Origin: Chthoniobacterales bacterium | Lineage (GTDB): Bacteria; Verrucomicrobiota; Verrucomicrobiia; Chthoniobacterales; JAATET01 | Assembly (NCBI GenBank): GCA_036569045.1 | Contig: DATCRI010000047.1 | Location: forward strand, 1 to 45,822 | Direction: 5' to 3' | DNA length: 45,822 nucleotides | Part shown: positions 1-9,698 of the stretch, one piece after another | Position numbering within the stretch: the first letter of the stretch is position 1 | Layout: each line of letters begins with the position of its first letter | The notes under the pieces: model-generated | Databases searched by the model: none | What the model was told of the DNA's origin: nothing | What the model saw: the letters and a program-made list of their open reading frames with translations, nothing else | Position numbers and translations under genes: made by a program

Positions 1-1033
1 AGGCGTCCGTGATCGAGACGCCGTATTTCAACCCCGCCGGGCCGCCTTCGGAAGGCTGGGCGCCGAGGTGAATGTTGCTCTCGAGCATGGCGCCGATGAT
101 GGCGTTGTCGCTCTCGCGCTGGGCGAGCACGCTTTCCCAGACGAGGTGCTGGCGGAGCGGATCCTTGCCGGAGTTCGCATGGCTGCAATCGATCATGATC
201 GCGTCGGGCATGCCGGCCTTGCGGAGCTTTTCGACGGCGGTAGCGACGTGGTGCGCCTCGTAGTTCGCGCCGTCGCGGCCGCCGCGGAGGACGACGTGAC
301 AATGCGGGTTGCCGGTCGTTTTCACGATGCTCGTGGAGCCATCCTGATCGATGCCGAGGAAGCTGTGCGGCGTGCGCGAGGACTTCATCGCGTCGATCGC
401 CGTCTGCACGCTGCCGTCGGTGCCGTTCTTGAAGCCGACCGGCATGGAGAGACCGCTGGCGAGTTCGCGATGCGTCTGCGACTCCGTCGTGCGGGCGCCG
501 ATGGCGGACCACGAAATGAGATCCGCGATGTATTGCGGAATAATGGGGTCGAGGAATTCGGTGGCGGCGGGCAGGCCGAGCGCGGTGATGTCGAGCAGGA
601 GCTTGCGGGCGAGGGCGAGGCCGTGCGCGAGGTCGCAGGAGTCGTCGAGGTGCGGATCGTTGATGAGGCCCTTCCATCCAACGGTCGTGCGGGGCTTTTC
701 GAAATAGACCCGCATCACGATCTCGTAACGATCGGCGAGTTCCGTGCGCAGGGTGGCGAGGCGGCGGGCGTAGTCCAGGGCGGCCTCGGGATCGTGAATG
801 GAGCAGGGGCCGACGACGACGAGCAGGCGGGAATCCTCGCGCTGGAGAATGCGGCGGGCGGCGTTGCGGCCGGCGAGCACGGTCTGCAGCGAGGCGTCGG
901 AGGCAGGGAGCTGCTCCTTGATCTGCGTGGGCGTAATGAGGCGCGTAAGCCCGCGGACGCGCAAGTTTTCCACGCGATCGGCGGCGCCGGCCTGGGCGCT
1001 GGCGGTCGCATGGTCAGTGAGGCTGGTGGTCAT
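1..1033 (-). CDS. aroG: 3-deoxy-7-phosphoheptulonate (DAHP) synthase, class I, C-terminus cut by window edge
   Basis: Condenses phosphoenolpyruvate with erythrose 4-phosphate, the first step of the shikimate pathway, in the cytoplasm. Translating the minus strand from the ATG at 1033 gives about 344 residues, almost the whole of a roughly 350-residue class I (AroF/G/H) enzyme. GPCSIHD lies at residues 75-81 and [15 protein letters not shown] at 113-127; further on are [15 protein letters not shown] and [10 protein letters not shown], all hallmark active-site segments of this family. The reading frame stays open to base 1, so the stop codon lies outside the window. The gene is divergent from the ABC transporter, with a 115-base gap. 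The symbol stands for the AroF/G/H family; feedback specificity (Phe, Tyr or Trp) cannot be told from what is visible. Confidence 0.96.
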   Translation of the reverse strand, partial: MTTSLTDHATASAQAGAADRVENLRVRGLTRLITPTQIKEQLPASDASLQTVLAGRNAARRILQREDSRLLVVVGPCSIHDPEAALDYARRLATLRTELADRYEIVMRVYFEKPRTTVGWKGLINDPHLDDSCDLAHGLALARKLLLDITALGLPAATEFLDPIIPQYIADLISWSAIGARTTESQTHRELASGLSMPVGFKNGTDGSVQTAIDAMKSSRTPHSFLGIDQDGSTSIVKTTGNPHCHVVLRGGRDGANYEAHHVATAVEKLRKAGMPDAIMIDCSHANSGKDPLRQHLVWESVLAQRESDNAIIGAMLESNIHLGAQPSEGGPAGLKYGVSITDA

Positions 1034-1148
1034 AAAAAGCCCGTCACTATTCCGTGGAATCGCGTTTCGCGCAATCCTCCACTTGTAAATCCCCGCCGAC
1101 TGGCAAATTCTTTGCGGGCGGTTTTTAGGCCGTGCTATCGTCCAACCC

Positions 1149-4100
1149 GTGGAAGTCACTGCCAAGGCCCCCCAGAAACCGCTGCACAGCTGGCTCGAGG
1201 GAGTTTTCCGTTTCGTCACCCGCACCCGCACGGGCACCCGGCACCTGTTCCGGCGCCTCATGCGGAAGCCGCGCACGGTTTCCGAGAGCCCGAACCTGCT
1301 GCCGACGCTCATCAAGGTGCTGGCGGCCTTCGCGCGTTCCGAGAGCGAGGTGCTCGAGGAGGAAATCGACTCCAGCCTCGGCTTCCTGCGCTACGACTAT
1401 CCAGACGCGATCTACTCCGAGCTGCGCAAGCTCTTCCGCGACGCGCTCCACGAGCAGCAGGATCTCAACGCCATCGCGCAGAAGCTGGCGAACCAGCTCA
1501 GCGACGACCGCAAGATTCTTCTCGGCGTCCAGCTCTACGATCTCATCTCGAAGGCCGGCCTCAAGCAGGAGCAGGTGATCGCCTACTACTCGTTCATGTC
1601 GCAGCTCGGCATGGCGGCGCAGGCGATCGACATCGTTTACCAGCTCAATGCGAACGAGCAGGGCGACGCGCAGATTTATCAGCAGGGCGCTTCGCCGCTG
1701 GAGGCCGTGAGCTTCGGTGCGCCGGGGAAATCCGACGTGACGGTGAAGGAGTTCCGCGACGACGAGCGCCTGCTCGCCTACCGCTACCACGAGCTCATCA
1801 TCCTCAAGAACATGAGCGGGCGGAACCTCATCGTGCAGGGCCGTCTCCTCAAGCCGAACGACTTCTGCCGCCTCTATCCGGGCCAGCGAATCATCGTCGA
1901 CGAACAGGTCATCGCTCATCAGGAACTCGTCTTCTACTTCAATGCCAAGAAGAACGTCTCGCTGCCCCAGCTTTATGTGGCGGTGAACGATGACGACGAG
2001 GTCCGCCTCGAAAAAAACAAGACCCGCGACAGCTGCCTCGAGGTGACGTTCGGTCTCAAGGTCAAGGTGCGTGCGCTCCGCAATGTGGATGCCGTGCTGA
2101 ATGGCGTGCGCCTCACGTCGGGGACGGTCGTCGATGCCTCGCTCGAAGATCGCATCATTTTCCATGACGACAGCGAGCTCGAGATCGACGATCTCCGCCG
2201 CCGCGCGCGTTCCTACGGCGGGCGTTTTCAGCTCAAGGCCTCGAAGTCCGAATACCTCGTCTCGAACAATCCCGGCCTTCTCAACGAAGGCGATATCCTG
2301 CTCTCGCCCGGCACCGGCGGCGACGTCCTGCTGAAGATTTACTGCGATTACGACCGTAAGGTCGGCCGCGTCGAGGTGCTCCAGGCCGATCGGCCGATTC
2401 TCGTGCGTGGCAACCCCGTGCGCAATTTCACGACGCTCGCCGACGGCGACACCATCCGCGTGGATGCCGGGCAGGTGCTTCGCTGCAACTTCGCCGAGCG
2501 GCTCATCGAGGAGGAGCGAAACATCATCCGCACCATGGAGGTGCGCGACGTCACCTGCCGGTTCCGGAACAACGACATCGCGCTCGACGGCCTGTCTTTC
2601 ACGGTGCAGCGCGGCGAAATGGTCTGCGTGATGGGCGCGAGTGGCTGCGGCAAGAGCACGCTCATGCGCATGCTCTCGGGGCAGTTTCCGCCTTCGCACG
2701 GCGAGTTGCTCTTCAACGGCCGTTCGCTCTATGCGAACTACGAAACGCTGCGTCGCTACGTCACCTACGTGCCGCAGTATGACGCTTTCGACGAGCAGCT
2801 GACCATCGAGGAGAATCTCGATTTCGCTGCCGCGATCCGCACGCCGCATCTGTCCCGGCGCGAGCGCCTGCGTCGGATCGACGGCAAGCTCGCGGAGCTT
2901 GGCCTGAACGAACGCCGCGACAGCGTCGTCGGCAGCGCGCAGAAGAAGACGCTCTCCGGCGGCGAGCGCAAGCGCCTGAACATCGGCCTCGATATGATCA
3001 GTTCGGCGGACATCTTCCTGTTCGACGAGCCGACCTCCGGCCTGTCCTCGAAGGATTCCGAGCACGTCATCGAGATCATTCGCGGCATGTCGCACAACAA
3101 GATCGTGCTCGTGACGATCCACCAGCCGACCTCGCGCATCTTCTCGATGTTTCACAAGGCGCTGCTGCTCGATAAGGGCGGCAAGATCGTCTTCTTCGGC
3201 ACGCCGCACGAGATGCTCCAATACTTCGCCGACGCCGAGCACGTGCAGCACTACGGCACCGCGCTCGGAAAAACCGATGTCGGCGACACGGCGCGGCCCG
3301 AGTTCATCTTCGACGTCATGGAGACGCCGCTGCGCGACCTCTCCGGCGACATCATTTTCGAGGAAAACAGCCGCGGCCAGCTCGTGCCGGCGCGGCGGTA
3401 TTCCCCGGACTACTGGCGCGACAAATACGAGGCCTACCGCCTCGTGAAGGACGTGCGCGCCACGCCCGTCGCCCGGGACCCCGCCGCCGTCACCTCGGTG
3501 AATTCGGCGCCGCCGCCGTTTCAAAAACGCCGCGAGGCCATCCGCTGGCGCGAGGAATGGAGCCAGTTTGCCACGCTTCTCCAGCGCGCCTTCATCAGCA
3601 AATTCCGCAACCGCGCGAATCTCCTCACGACGATCGTTGAGGCGCCGTTGCTCGCATTGCTCATCGGCGCCGTGCTGCGCTACAGCGAAGGCGGCACCTA
3701 CGATTTTGCCTCCGCCTACCACATTCCGACCTACCTGTTTCTTGCGCTCGTGGTCGCGATGTTCCTCGGCCTGACCAATAGCGTCGACGACATCATTCGC
3801 GACCGCGCCATCCTTCTGCGGGAGCGCAATCTCAATGTCCGGCTCGGTTACTACGTCACGGCAAAGGCGCTCACGCTGACGCTGTTTGCGATCATCCAAT
3901 GCGCGGCATTTGTGATCCTCGGGAATTGGCTGCTCTCGGTCCGCGGCATGTTCTGGATCGATTTCGTGGCGATGATCCTCACGGCCGTGAGCGGCATCGC
4001 CATCGGCCTCATCATTTCCGCCATCGTGCCGGAGGGAAAGACCGCCGTGAACATCATCCCGGCGGTGCTCATTCCGCAGATCATCCTTGGTGGTGCGCTC

Positions 4101-4772
4101 ATCAAATACGAGGAGATGAATCGCAACCTCGACTTCGTCTACACGGTGCAGACGTGGTTCACGAATCATCCCGAGAGCGCGCTTCCGCCGCGCAGCGACC
4201 TGCAGGTGCCGTTGATCTGCGAATTCATGCCGATGCGCTGGTCCTACGAAGCGCTCATCTACGCCCAGGCAAAGCTGAACCCGCTCACCCGCCGACAGGA
4301 GCAGATCCAGAGGGAAATTTCGGCCCTCGCCGCGAAGCGCGCCGCCAGCGAAGCCGAGGAGCAGCGTCTCGACGACCTCAAGGAACTGCTCGCGCTCGTC
4401 TCCGGCCTCCAGGGCAAGTCCCCGGGCGAGATCGACCGCGCTCTCGGGATGATCGACCGCGTCATCCACGGCGGCCCCTATGATCCCAAGGCCATCGGCG
4501 CGCACTCCGGCCCGATCACCGCCGAGCAGATCTACGTGAACCAGAAGGTCACCGATCTCGTGTCGAAGGCCGAGATGGAGCAGCTCGATTACCGCCTTGA
4601 TGAAGGGCGCAAAAAGCACCTCAACGTCTTCTTTGGCCCGATCAAGCAATACTTCGGCATTCGCGCCAGCGTTCTGCTCTTCAATACCGGCATCCTCCTC
4701 GTCACGACACTCGCCGGCTTCTTCGCGCTCTATTTCATCCTGCGCTACCAGATTTCCGTGCGCGGACCGTAG
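1149..4772 (+). CDS. TerB-like / FHA-like / ABCG-type ABC transporter fusion protein
   Basis: A 1207-residue protein joining regulatory domains, an ATPase and a membrane domain in one chain. Residues about 55-170 are helical and resemble TerB. Residues about 300-480 look like two beta-rich FHA-like or ring-binding modules. The ATPase has Walker [10 protein letters not shown] (496-504), signature LSGGERKR (602-609) and Walker B IFLFDE (622-627) with EPTSGLSS, the pattern of ABCG/White half-transporters. From about residue 823 an ABC-2 membrane domain follows, with five hydrophobic segments, a charged helical insert and a last segment near the C-terminus. The start is GTG with no evident Shine-Dalgarno sequence; no in-frame ATG precedes conserved sequence. 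The substrate is unknown. In this architecture the domains before the ATPase are usually thought to sense or recruit partners. Confidence 0.9.
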   Translation: MEVTAKAPQKPLHSWLEGVFRFVTRTRTGTRHLFRRLMRKPRTVSESPNLLPTLIKVLAAFARSESEVLEEEIDSSLGFLRYDYPDAIYSELRKLFRDALHEQQDLNAIAQKLANQLSDDRKILLGVQLYDLISKAGLKQEQVIAYYSFMSQLGMAAQAIDIVYQLNANEQGDAQIYQQGASPLEAVSFGAPGKSDVTVKEFRDDERLLAYRYHELIILKNMSGRNLIVQGRLLKPNDFCRLYPGQRIIVDEQVIAHQELVFYFNAKKNVSLPQLYVAVNDDDEVRLEKNKTRDSCLEVTFGLKVKVRALRNVDAVLNGVRLTSGTVVDASLEDRIIFHDDSELEIDDLRRRARSYGGRFQLKASKSEYLVSNNPGLLNEGDILLSPGTGGDVLLKIYCDYDRKVGRVEVLQADRPILVRGNPVRNFTTLADGDTIRVDAGQVLRCNFAERLIEEERNIIRTMEVRDVTCRFRNNDIALDGLSFTVQRGEMVCVMGASGCGKSTLMRMLSGQFPPSHGELLFNGRSLYANYETLRRYVTYVPQYDAFDEQLTIEENLDFAAAIRTPHLSRRERLRRIDGKLAELGLNERRDSVVGSAQKKTLSGGERKRLNIGLDMISSADIFLFDEPTSGLSSKDSEHVIEIIRGMSHNKIVLVTIHQPTSRIFSMFHKALLLDKGGKIVFFGTPHEMLQYFADAEHVQHYGTALGKTDVGDTARPEFIFDVMETPLRDLSGDIIFEENSRGQLVPARRYSPDYWRDKYEAYRLVKDVRATPVARDPAAVTSVNSAPPPFQKRREAIRWREEWSQFATLLQRAFISKFRNRANLLTTIVEAPLLALLIGAVLRYSEGGTYDFASAYHIPTYLFLALVVAMFLGLTNSVDDIIRDRAILLRERNLNVRLGYYVTAKALTLTLFAIIQCAAFVILGNWLLSVRGMFWIDFVAMILTAVSGIAIGLIISAIVPEGKTAVNIIPAVLIPQIILGGALIKYEEMNRNLDFVYTVQTWFTNHPESALPPRSDLQVPLICEFMPMRWSYEALIYAQAKLNPLTRRQEQIQREISALAAKRAASEAEEQRLDDLKELLALVSGLQGKSPGEIDRALGMIDRVIHGGPYDPKAIGAHSGPITAEQIYVNQKVTDLVSKAEMEQLDYRLDEGRKKHLNVFFGPIKQYFGIRASVLLFNTGILLVTTLAGFFALYFILRYQISVRGP

Positions 4773-4797
4773 AAACCTCCGCGAGCCGCTTTCTTTT

Positions 4798-5613
4798 ATG
4801 ATTCCACTCGAAGACGCCTACAACGACGTGCTGGGCAAAGCCCTGCGCGGCACCGGGAAAACGCCCGCGGACATCTCCGCCGCCAGTGGCGTCTCCGTCG
4901 AACAGATGCGCGCCGTGATCGATGGTGCATTCGATGCCACGGTCGTGCGGGCGATTGCCGCTCCGCTCGGCCTCGCTCCGGATCGCCTCGTTGCCCTGGG
5001 CGAGGGGAGCTACAGGCCGGCTCCGGTCGAGGTCGAGGGTTTGAAGCAATACAACACGCCCTTCGACGACATGCTGGTGAATGCCTTCCTCGTCTGGAAT
5101 GCCGCCTCCGGATCCGCCGCGATGTTCGACACCGGCTCGGACGTCAGCGAACCGCTCGCTGACGCGGCGAAGCTGGGCGTGCGCATCGAGCAGGTCTTCA
5201 TCACCCATTCGCACGGCGACCACATCTACGATCTCGATCGTCTTCTCGAGAAAACCGGCGCCCGGGCATTTACCCCGGTTGGCGAGGAAGTCACCGGCGC
5301 GGAAACCTTCGCCCCCGGCCAATCCTTCTCGATCGGCAGACTCACCATCGAAACACGGCTCACCTGCGGGCACGCCCGCGGAGGCGTCACCTATGTCGTG
5401 CGAGGACTCGCGCAATCGGTCGCAATCTGTGGCGACGCGATGTTTGCCGGTTCGATGGGCGGCGGCATGGTTTCGTATGCCGACGCGCTCCGCACGAACC
5501 GCGAGGCCATTCTCTCCCTGCCGGCGGAAACCGTTCTTGCTCCCGGCCACGGTCCGCTCACCACCGTCGGCGAACAGCGCCGGCACAACCCCTTTTTTCC
5601 GGAAGCGTTATGA
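4798..5613 (+). CDS. Metallo-beta-lactamase-fold hydrolase with N-terminal HTH-like segment
   Basis: Encodes 271 residues. The metal-binding HSHGDH motif is at residues 137-142. Later metal-ligand candidates are the His of GHARGG, the Asp of CGDAMFAGSMG and the His of APGHGPLTT, the order seen in glyoxalase II-like MBL hydrolases. The first 70 residues, before the beta-lactamase fold, contain ISAASGVSVEQMRAVIDG followed by a Leu/Ala-rich helix, which looks like a small XRE-type helix-turn-helix; that assignment is inference. The start chosen is the ATG 25 bases after the ABC transporter stop; the frame is open further upstream, but that would run inside the transporter. The stop overlaps the next gene's ATG (ATGA), so translation is probably coupled. 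The substrate is unknown. Confidence 0.88.
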   Translation: MIPLEDAYNDVLGKALRGTGKTPADISAASGVSVEQMRAVIDGAFDATVVRAIAAPLGLAPDRLVALGEGSYRPAPVEVEGLKQYNTPFDDMLVNAFLVWNAASGSAAMFDTGSDVSEPLADAAKLGVRIEQVFITHSHGDHIYDLDRLLEKTGARAFTPVGEEVTGAETFAPGQSFSIGRLTIETRLTCGHARGGVTYVVRGLAQSVAICGDAMFAGSMGGGMVSYADALRTNREAILSLPAETVLAPGHGPLTTVGEQRRHNPFFPEAL

Positions 5614-6524
5614 GTATTCGTATGGGAATCGTCGGCGTCGGCCGCATGGGCGCCAACATGGCCCGCCGCCTGAAAGACGTGGATTACGAGGTCAGCGCCG
5701 TCTTCGACGTTCACGGGCCCAGCGCTGCGACCCTGGCCGAAGAACTCGGGTGCCTTCACGCGCCCACGCTCGCCGCAGTCACCGCGGCCAGTGACGTCAT
5801 TTTCACCGTCGTGACCGACGACGCGGCCATGCGCACAATTTTCTCGGGAGGTCCGGATTCGTTGCTCCAGGGCGCCGCCGGAAGGACCTTCGTGAATTTT
5901 GCCACGGTCACGCCGGCCGTGCATCTCGAAGTCGAGGCGCTGGCTGACCGCGTGGGCGCTCGCACGCTGGAGGCCTGCATGGCCTCGAGCATCACCCAGG
6001 CCCGGGAGGGCACGCTCTACCTGATGGTCGGCGGCAATTCGGCGACCTTCGAAACGGTGCGTCCCATCCTTGAAAAACTCAGCGCATCCCTTCGCTACAT
6101 CGGGCCCACCGGATCCGCGGCAAAGGTGAAGGCGCTCGTGAACATGGTGATGAACATCAACACCGCCGGCCTCGCGGAGGGGCTCGCCCTCGGCGACGCG
6201 CTCGGGCTCGACCTCACGATGCTGCGCGAGGTTTTCAGCCAGACCGGCGCGAATTCCCAGGTGCTCAAAACGGATGGGGAGGACATGCAGAACCGCGACC
6301 ACGCCTGCTTTTTCTCCGCCGGGCACGCCGCCAAGGACTCCGGCATTGCCCTCGAACTGGCCCGCGAAGCCGGCGTCATCACGCCACTCGCCGAGGCGAC
6401 CAAGGCCCAATACGACGCCATGGTCGCCGCCAACCTGGGCGAACTCGACAAATCCGGGATCGCCGAGCTGACCTTCAAATCCCGCCGGCCCCAGGCGTTG
6501 GAAGGTTCAGGAAGCGGCGGTTGA
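5610..6524 (+). CDS. NAD(P)-dependent beta-hydroxyacid dehydrogenase (3-hydroxyisobutyrate dehydrogenase family)
   Basis: Encodes 304 residues, the usual family length. The Rossmann dinucleotide motif G-V-G-R-M-G is at residues 9-14, followed by the substrate-binding region and the GSAAKVKALVNMVMN segment, which holds the catalytic Lys of this superfamily. These enzymes oxidise a beta-hydroxyacid, or run in reverse as glyoxylate or succinic semialdehyde reductases; the exact substrate cannot be read from the sequence. The ATG overlaps the stop of the MBL hydrolase gene, so the two probably act in one route, for example thioester or lactone hydrolysis followed by oxidation (inference). A second in-frame ATG at 5622 is possible. 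The last 18 bases overlap the 3' end of the convergent epsI-like gene. Confidence 0.9.
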   Translation: MSIRMGIVGVGRMGANMARRLKDVDYEVSAVFDVHGPSAATLAEELGCLHAPTLAAVTAASDVIFTVVTDDAAMRTIFSGGPDSLLQGAAGRTFVNFATVTPAVHLEVEALADRVGARTLEACMASSITQAREGTLYLMVGGNSATFETVRPILEKLSASLRYIGPTGSAAKVKALVNMVMNINTAGLAEGLALGDALGLDLTMLREVFSQTGANSQVLKTDGEDMQNRDHACFFSAGHAAKDSGIALELAREAGVITPLAEATKAQYDAMVAANLGELDKSGIAELTFKSRRPQALEGSGSGG

Positions 6525-7274
6525 TCCCGCTCCGGCTGCTGGCGGCGATGAGGCCTTCATTTCCCGATATTGAAAAGCGGGCACGCTTTCCCGAATGAAA
6601 TCCTCGATCAGTTTGAGAGTTTCGGCGCGATTGCGGCCGCCAGGGGCCCAACCTTCGAGGACCGGAGACATGACGATTACGTAGGCCCATCGATTGGCCT
6701 TGTTATGGAGCAGGAGGTCCAGGTTTGTCCGCAGCACGCGTTCGAGGTGGTAGGGAGTTTCCCGGTCGGCGCTGACGAACCAGTAAGCATAAAGAGCGTT
6801 CAACTCCCGGCCTTTGTCCGCGGGCCCAGAGGGACGCGCAATGTCGAGCACCATGACGGGCATCAGGGCTCCTGACTTGAGCGGCACTTTCACCACCTCG
6901 CCGGCCCGGACCCGCCAGCCTTGGCCGGGCAGGCAAATTTCGGGACGATGAATGCTTCGCCGATCCGCTCCGCTAAGCACGATCTGGAGATTGACGCTGT
7001 CGGCGGCGCCGCCGGTATATAGTTTTTTGACGATTTCCGTATCTTCGGGAAGCATCACCTTCTCTCCTTCCGAGATCGGCTGATCCTTGCCGGCGAATCC
7101 CAGGATCGTGGCGGGTAGCTGCATTTTCACACCGGGTTGCTCGATCTCCGGGGGAGGCGGCCCCCAGACGCAGATGAAGAAAACCACGGCCGCCAATGCG
7201 CCAAAGGCAAGATACTTAACGACCGGACGGGAAACGCGAGGATGGGTGTCTCTAAGAGCAGTTTCGCCGGACAT
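6507..7274 (-). CDS. epsI: Exosortase-associated protein EpsI (DUF3485 family)
   Basis: Encodes 255 residues with one N-terminal membrane segment (residues about 20-41) followed by a periplasmic domain. The region around ICLPGQGWRV, with preceding RSIHRPE, is the signature of EpsI/DUF3485 proteins, which accompany exosortases. It lies 9 bases downstream of the exosortase gene in the same direction, so the two form an operon. EpsI proteins are thought to help exosortase-dependent sorting or exopolysaccharide production, but no biochemical activity is established. The C-terminal tail is Ser/Ala/Gly-rich, and its coding sequence overlaps the 3' end of the convergent dehydrogenase gene by 18 bases. 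Confidence 0.88.
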   Translation of the reverse strand: MSGETALRDTHPRVSRPVVKYLAFGALAAVVFFICVWGPPPPEIEQPGVKMQLPATILGFAGKDQPISEGEKVMLPEDTEIVKKLYTGGAADSVNLQIVLSGADRRSIHRPEICLPGQGWRVRAGEVVKVPLKSGALMPVMVLDIARPSGPADKGRELNALYAYWFVSADRETPYHLERVLRTNLDLLLHNKANRWAYVIVMSPVLEGWAPGGRNRAETLKLIEDFIRESVPAFQYREMKASSPPAAGAGSTAAS

Positions 7275-7283
7275 AAGTTGGGA

Positions 7284-8318
7284 TCAATAGAGATCAGGCG
7301 AAAGCGAGTCGCGCTCGCGCCTCGGTTTTATTGCGCCGATTTCGGGGGCGTTTTGCGCAAAACCTCGCACTCTCCGCACGAAAGCGTGGATTTCACCAGA
7401 CTTGAGTTGGAGCAGCGAGGCCACGCCAAACATACCGCCGAGGGCGATCACGAAGACAACGTAGCCGGCCAGAAGGTGGAAAATTGTCGGGTTCTCCAGA
7501 GTGCCGATTGCGACTTTGGGACCCAGAACAATCGTGCCGAGCGTGAGGCACAAAATCCGCGCGAGATTTCCGGCAACGGCCAGCGGAACCGAAGCGAGAA
7601 ACAACAGGCCACGCTGCCACGGCGTTTTCAACACGAAGCAGCCGTAAAGCGCCGAGATCATCATCAGGGCGAAAAGTGAGCGGATCCCGCTGCAAGGGTC
7701 CGCCACATCCACGGCAAATGCGCCCCCCGCGGCCATGCCCATCTCGGGACGGGCGGCCGAAACAATGGCGGTGCCTTGCTGCACGGCGTCCACGCCGAGA
7801 ACCTGCAAGGTGAGCACACTCGCGTTCGACATCAAAAGACGCAGCGGAAACGTGATCAGGCCGTCCAAAAAGGGCATCGGCCAGGCGAACACGAGAAATG
7901 CCAGCGGAAACGTGAGCGCCCGCAGCCATGCCCAACCCAGCAGCCAAAGCACTGCCGAGGCAAAGTAGAGCTGGATCGAAAAAAAGCCGATATACTGGTT
8001 GTCCACCCGACGTCCCGCCCAAAAAACGACGAGTGCAAAGGCGAAGGCGAGAACCCCGGGCCACCATCCGGTGATGGGCAGCGTCGCAAGTTGTCGCCGT
8101 CTCGTGTAAATGATGAATGCCGACAGGACCGGCACGAGCATGCCGTGCTGGAAATCGGGAAACCTGGTCCACATCACCCACAACGCTCCAAAGACAGAGG
8201 TGAGGTGCATGAGATGACTGTGGGTGTATGGCACCACGCCATACAGCAGCACGAAGGCAGATCCCACGAGCAAGCCCATTGGGAGAAGCTGCTTTGCTGG
8301 GGAGGAATCCAAGGTCAT
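7284..8318 (-). CDS. Exosortase (XrtA/EpsH-like transmembrane transpeptidase)
   Basis: A 344-residue inner-membrane protein with about eight hydrophobic segments. The three catalytic residues expected of exosortases are present: Cys209 in ADPCSGIRS, Arg254 in NLARIL and His281 in FHLLAGY. Exosortases cleave and probably transfer proteins with a C-terminal PEP-CTERM type sorting tag, and they sit in exopolysaccharide clusters, as here. Co-transcribed with epsI and divergent from the membrane glycosyltransferase gene at 8415. No protein in this window ends with an obvious PEP-CTERM tag, so the substrates must be encoded elsewhere. The subtype (XrtA, B, C or D) cannot be fixed by eye. Confidence 0.93.
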   Translation of the reverse strand: MTLDSSPAKQLLPMGLLVGSAFVLLYGVVPYTHSHLMHLTSVFGALWVMWTRFPDFQHGMLVPVLSAFIIYTRRRQLATLPITGWWPGVLAFAFALVVFWAGRRVDNQYIGFFSIQLYFASAVLWLLGWAWLRALTFPLAFLVFAWPMPFLDGLITFPLRLLMSNASVLTLQVLGVDAVQQGTAIVSAARPEMGMAAGGAFAVDVADPCSGIRSLFALMMISALYGCFVLKTPWQRGLLFLASVPLAVAGNLARILCLTLGTIVLGPKVAIGTLENPTIFHLLAGYVVFVIALGGMFGVASLLQLKSGEIHAFVRRVRGFAQNAPEIGAIKPRRERDSLSPDLY

Positions 8319-8414
8319 CCGAAAGAGTATCGGTAATTTACAAGCGGCTGCAAGGCCGTGAATGCGAGGCTTTTTGGACTTTCATGCAGGGGCCGGGAAC
8401 CGCATCTTTTCGCG

Positions 8415-9671
8415 ATGTCCGCCCTCCGCTCGCTTTCGGCATCGTCCAGATTATCCGACTCTGCGTTTCGCGCGGCGGCGACCCTTTTTGTGGCGGCATT
8501 CCTGGCAATCTCGGCAATCCTGAGTTTTCGACACCAAGGCGGGATCGTTTTTCCGGATGAGCACGAATATTACGAGCTGGCCGAAAACCTTGTAAAATAC
8601 CGCATGCTCACATGGGACGGTATTACGCCGACGGCCGCGCGCCCGCCCGGCTTTGTGTTCTGGCTTGCGATCGGCAAGGCGATTGGCCTTGGATGGAGTG
8701 CGCTGGTCTGGCTGAACGCGCTGCTCGTGACGGCGGGGCTCTGGGTGCTGACCGGCGCCTGGTTTTCGGCCTCGAGACTCTGGGCTGGTCGGGCCGTGGT
8801 GTTTGCCCTGTTGTTCTGTTATCCGGTTTCTCTTTACGTCACTTCCACGCTGTATCCCCAGGCTTTCTGCCTCGCGCTGATCGCGTTCTCGCTGGCGCTG
8901 ATGATGAAAGGCAAAGTCTGGGCCGGGGCCTTGGCAGGCGGGCTCATGGCTTGGTGTGTGCTGGCTGCGCCAATTTACGCGCCATGGGCGGGAATCGCCG
9001 TCCTGATCTCGATTTTTCACTGGCGCTTGCGGGGTTTCGTCTCCGCGGGAACCTTCGTTCTGCTTTTTGCCGTCGTGATCGCGGCGTGGGGCATTCGGAA
9101 TGAGACGGTGCTGGGGAGATTTGTGCCCTTTTCGACCAATAGCGGATTCAATCTCTTGATCGGAAATTGCGAGACCACCCGCCCGAACGCGGGGCTGAAT
9201 ATCGACGTCACAAAATACACGAACGAAGTTCTCGCCCGTAAACTGGGGGAGGCTGATGCCGATGCCTTTTACGCCCGGGCTGCCAGGGAATGGATTGCCC
9301 AAAACCCCGCAGCGGCAGTCTCCCTGTATTTCCAAAAGGTTCTGAACTACTTCAACTTTCGCAACGAGCTCGTTACGGCTTCCGCCGCGTCGCCAGCCCG
9401 CGACGCTGTGATGTTTCTCACGTATTATGCGCTGCTGGCCCTTCTGCTCGCGCGCATTGTCTTCGGGAGAGCAAGCAATCCCCTCGAATGGCGCGATTGG
9501 CTGATCCTGGGAGGCTATCTGGCCTGCGCCCTGTTTACTTCGATCGCAACCACTCGGATTCGTTACCGCATCCCCAACGACATCCTCGCGATGCTCGTCG
9601 CGGCGCCGTTCGTGGCGGATCTGGCCCGGTTCGCGTTCGACCGGACGGCAGCACGGTTTCTTCGGAAATAA
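8415..9671 (+). CDS. Membrane glycosyltransferase, GT39/ArnT-like
   Basis: Encodes 418 residues from the chosen ATG; an in-frame GTG at 8358 would add 19 residues, but the ATG fits the membrane topology better. The first hydrophobic helix is followed by a loop with PDEHEYYELAENL and TAARPPGF, the acidic loop and Arg-Pro-Pro-Gly segment typical of polyprenyl-phosphate-sugar dependent (GT-C fold) transferases. About nine more hydrophobic segments follow. It would move a sugar from a polyprenyl phosphate carrier to a glycan or protein on the periplasmic side. It is divergent from the exosortase gene and sits 27 bases before a WecG/TagA glycosyltransferase gene, so the two are probably co-transcribed. 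Confidence 0.8.
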   Translation: MSALRSLSASSRLSDSAFRAAATLFVAAFLAISAILSFRHQGGIVFPDEHEYYELAENLVKYRMLTWDGITPTAARPPGFVFWLAIGKAIGLGWSALVWLNALLVTAGLWVLTGAWFSASRLWAGRAVVFALLFCYPVSLYVTSTLYPQAFCLALIAFSLALMMKGKVWAGALAGGLMAWCVLAAPIYAPWAGIAVLISIFHWRLRGFVSAGTFVLLFAVVIAAWGIRNETVLGRFVPFSTNSGFNLLIGNCETTRPNAGLNIDVTKYTNEVLARKLGEADADAFYARAAREWIAQNPAAAVSLYFQKVLNYFNFRNELVTASAASPARDAVMFLTYYALLALLLARIVFGRASNPLEWRDWLILGGYLACALFTSIATTRIRYRIPNDILAMLVAAPFVADLARFAFDRTAARFLRK

Positions 9672-9698
9672 CCACCCGCGCCGATCCCTTTATCTGCG

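Noticed and set aside
1125-4649. Very long open frame on the - strand opposite the ABC transporter gene
   Set aside because: It mirrors GC-biased codons of the + strand gene; its translation is Arg/Glu/His/Leu-rich with no motifs, while the + strand encodes intact ABC motifs.
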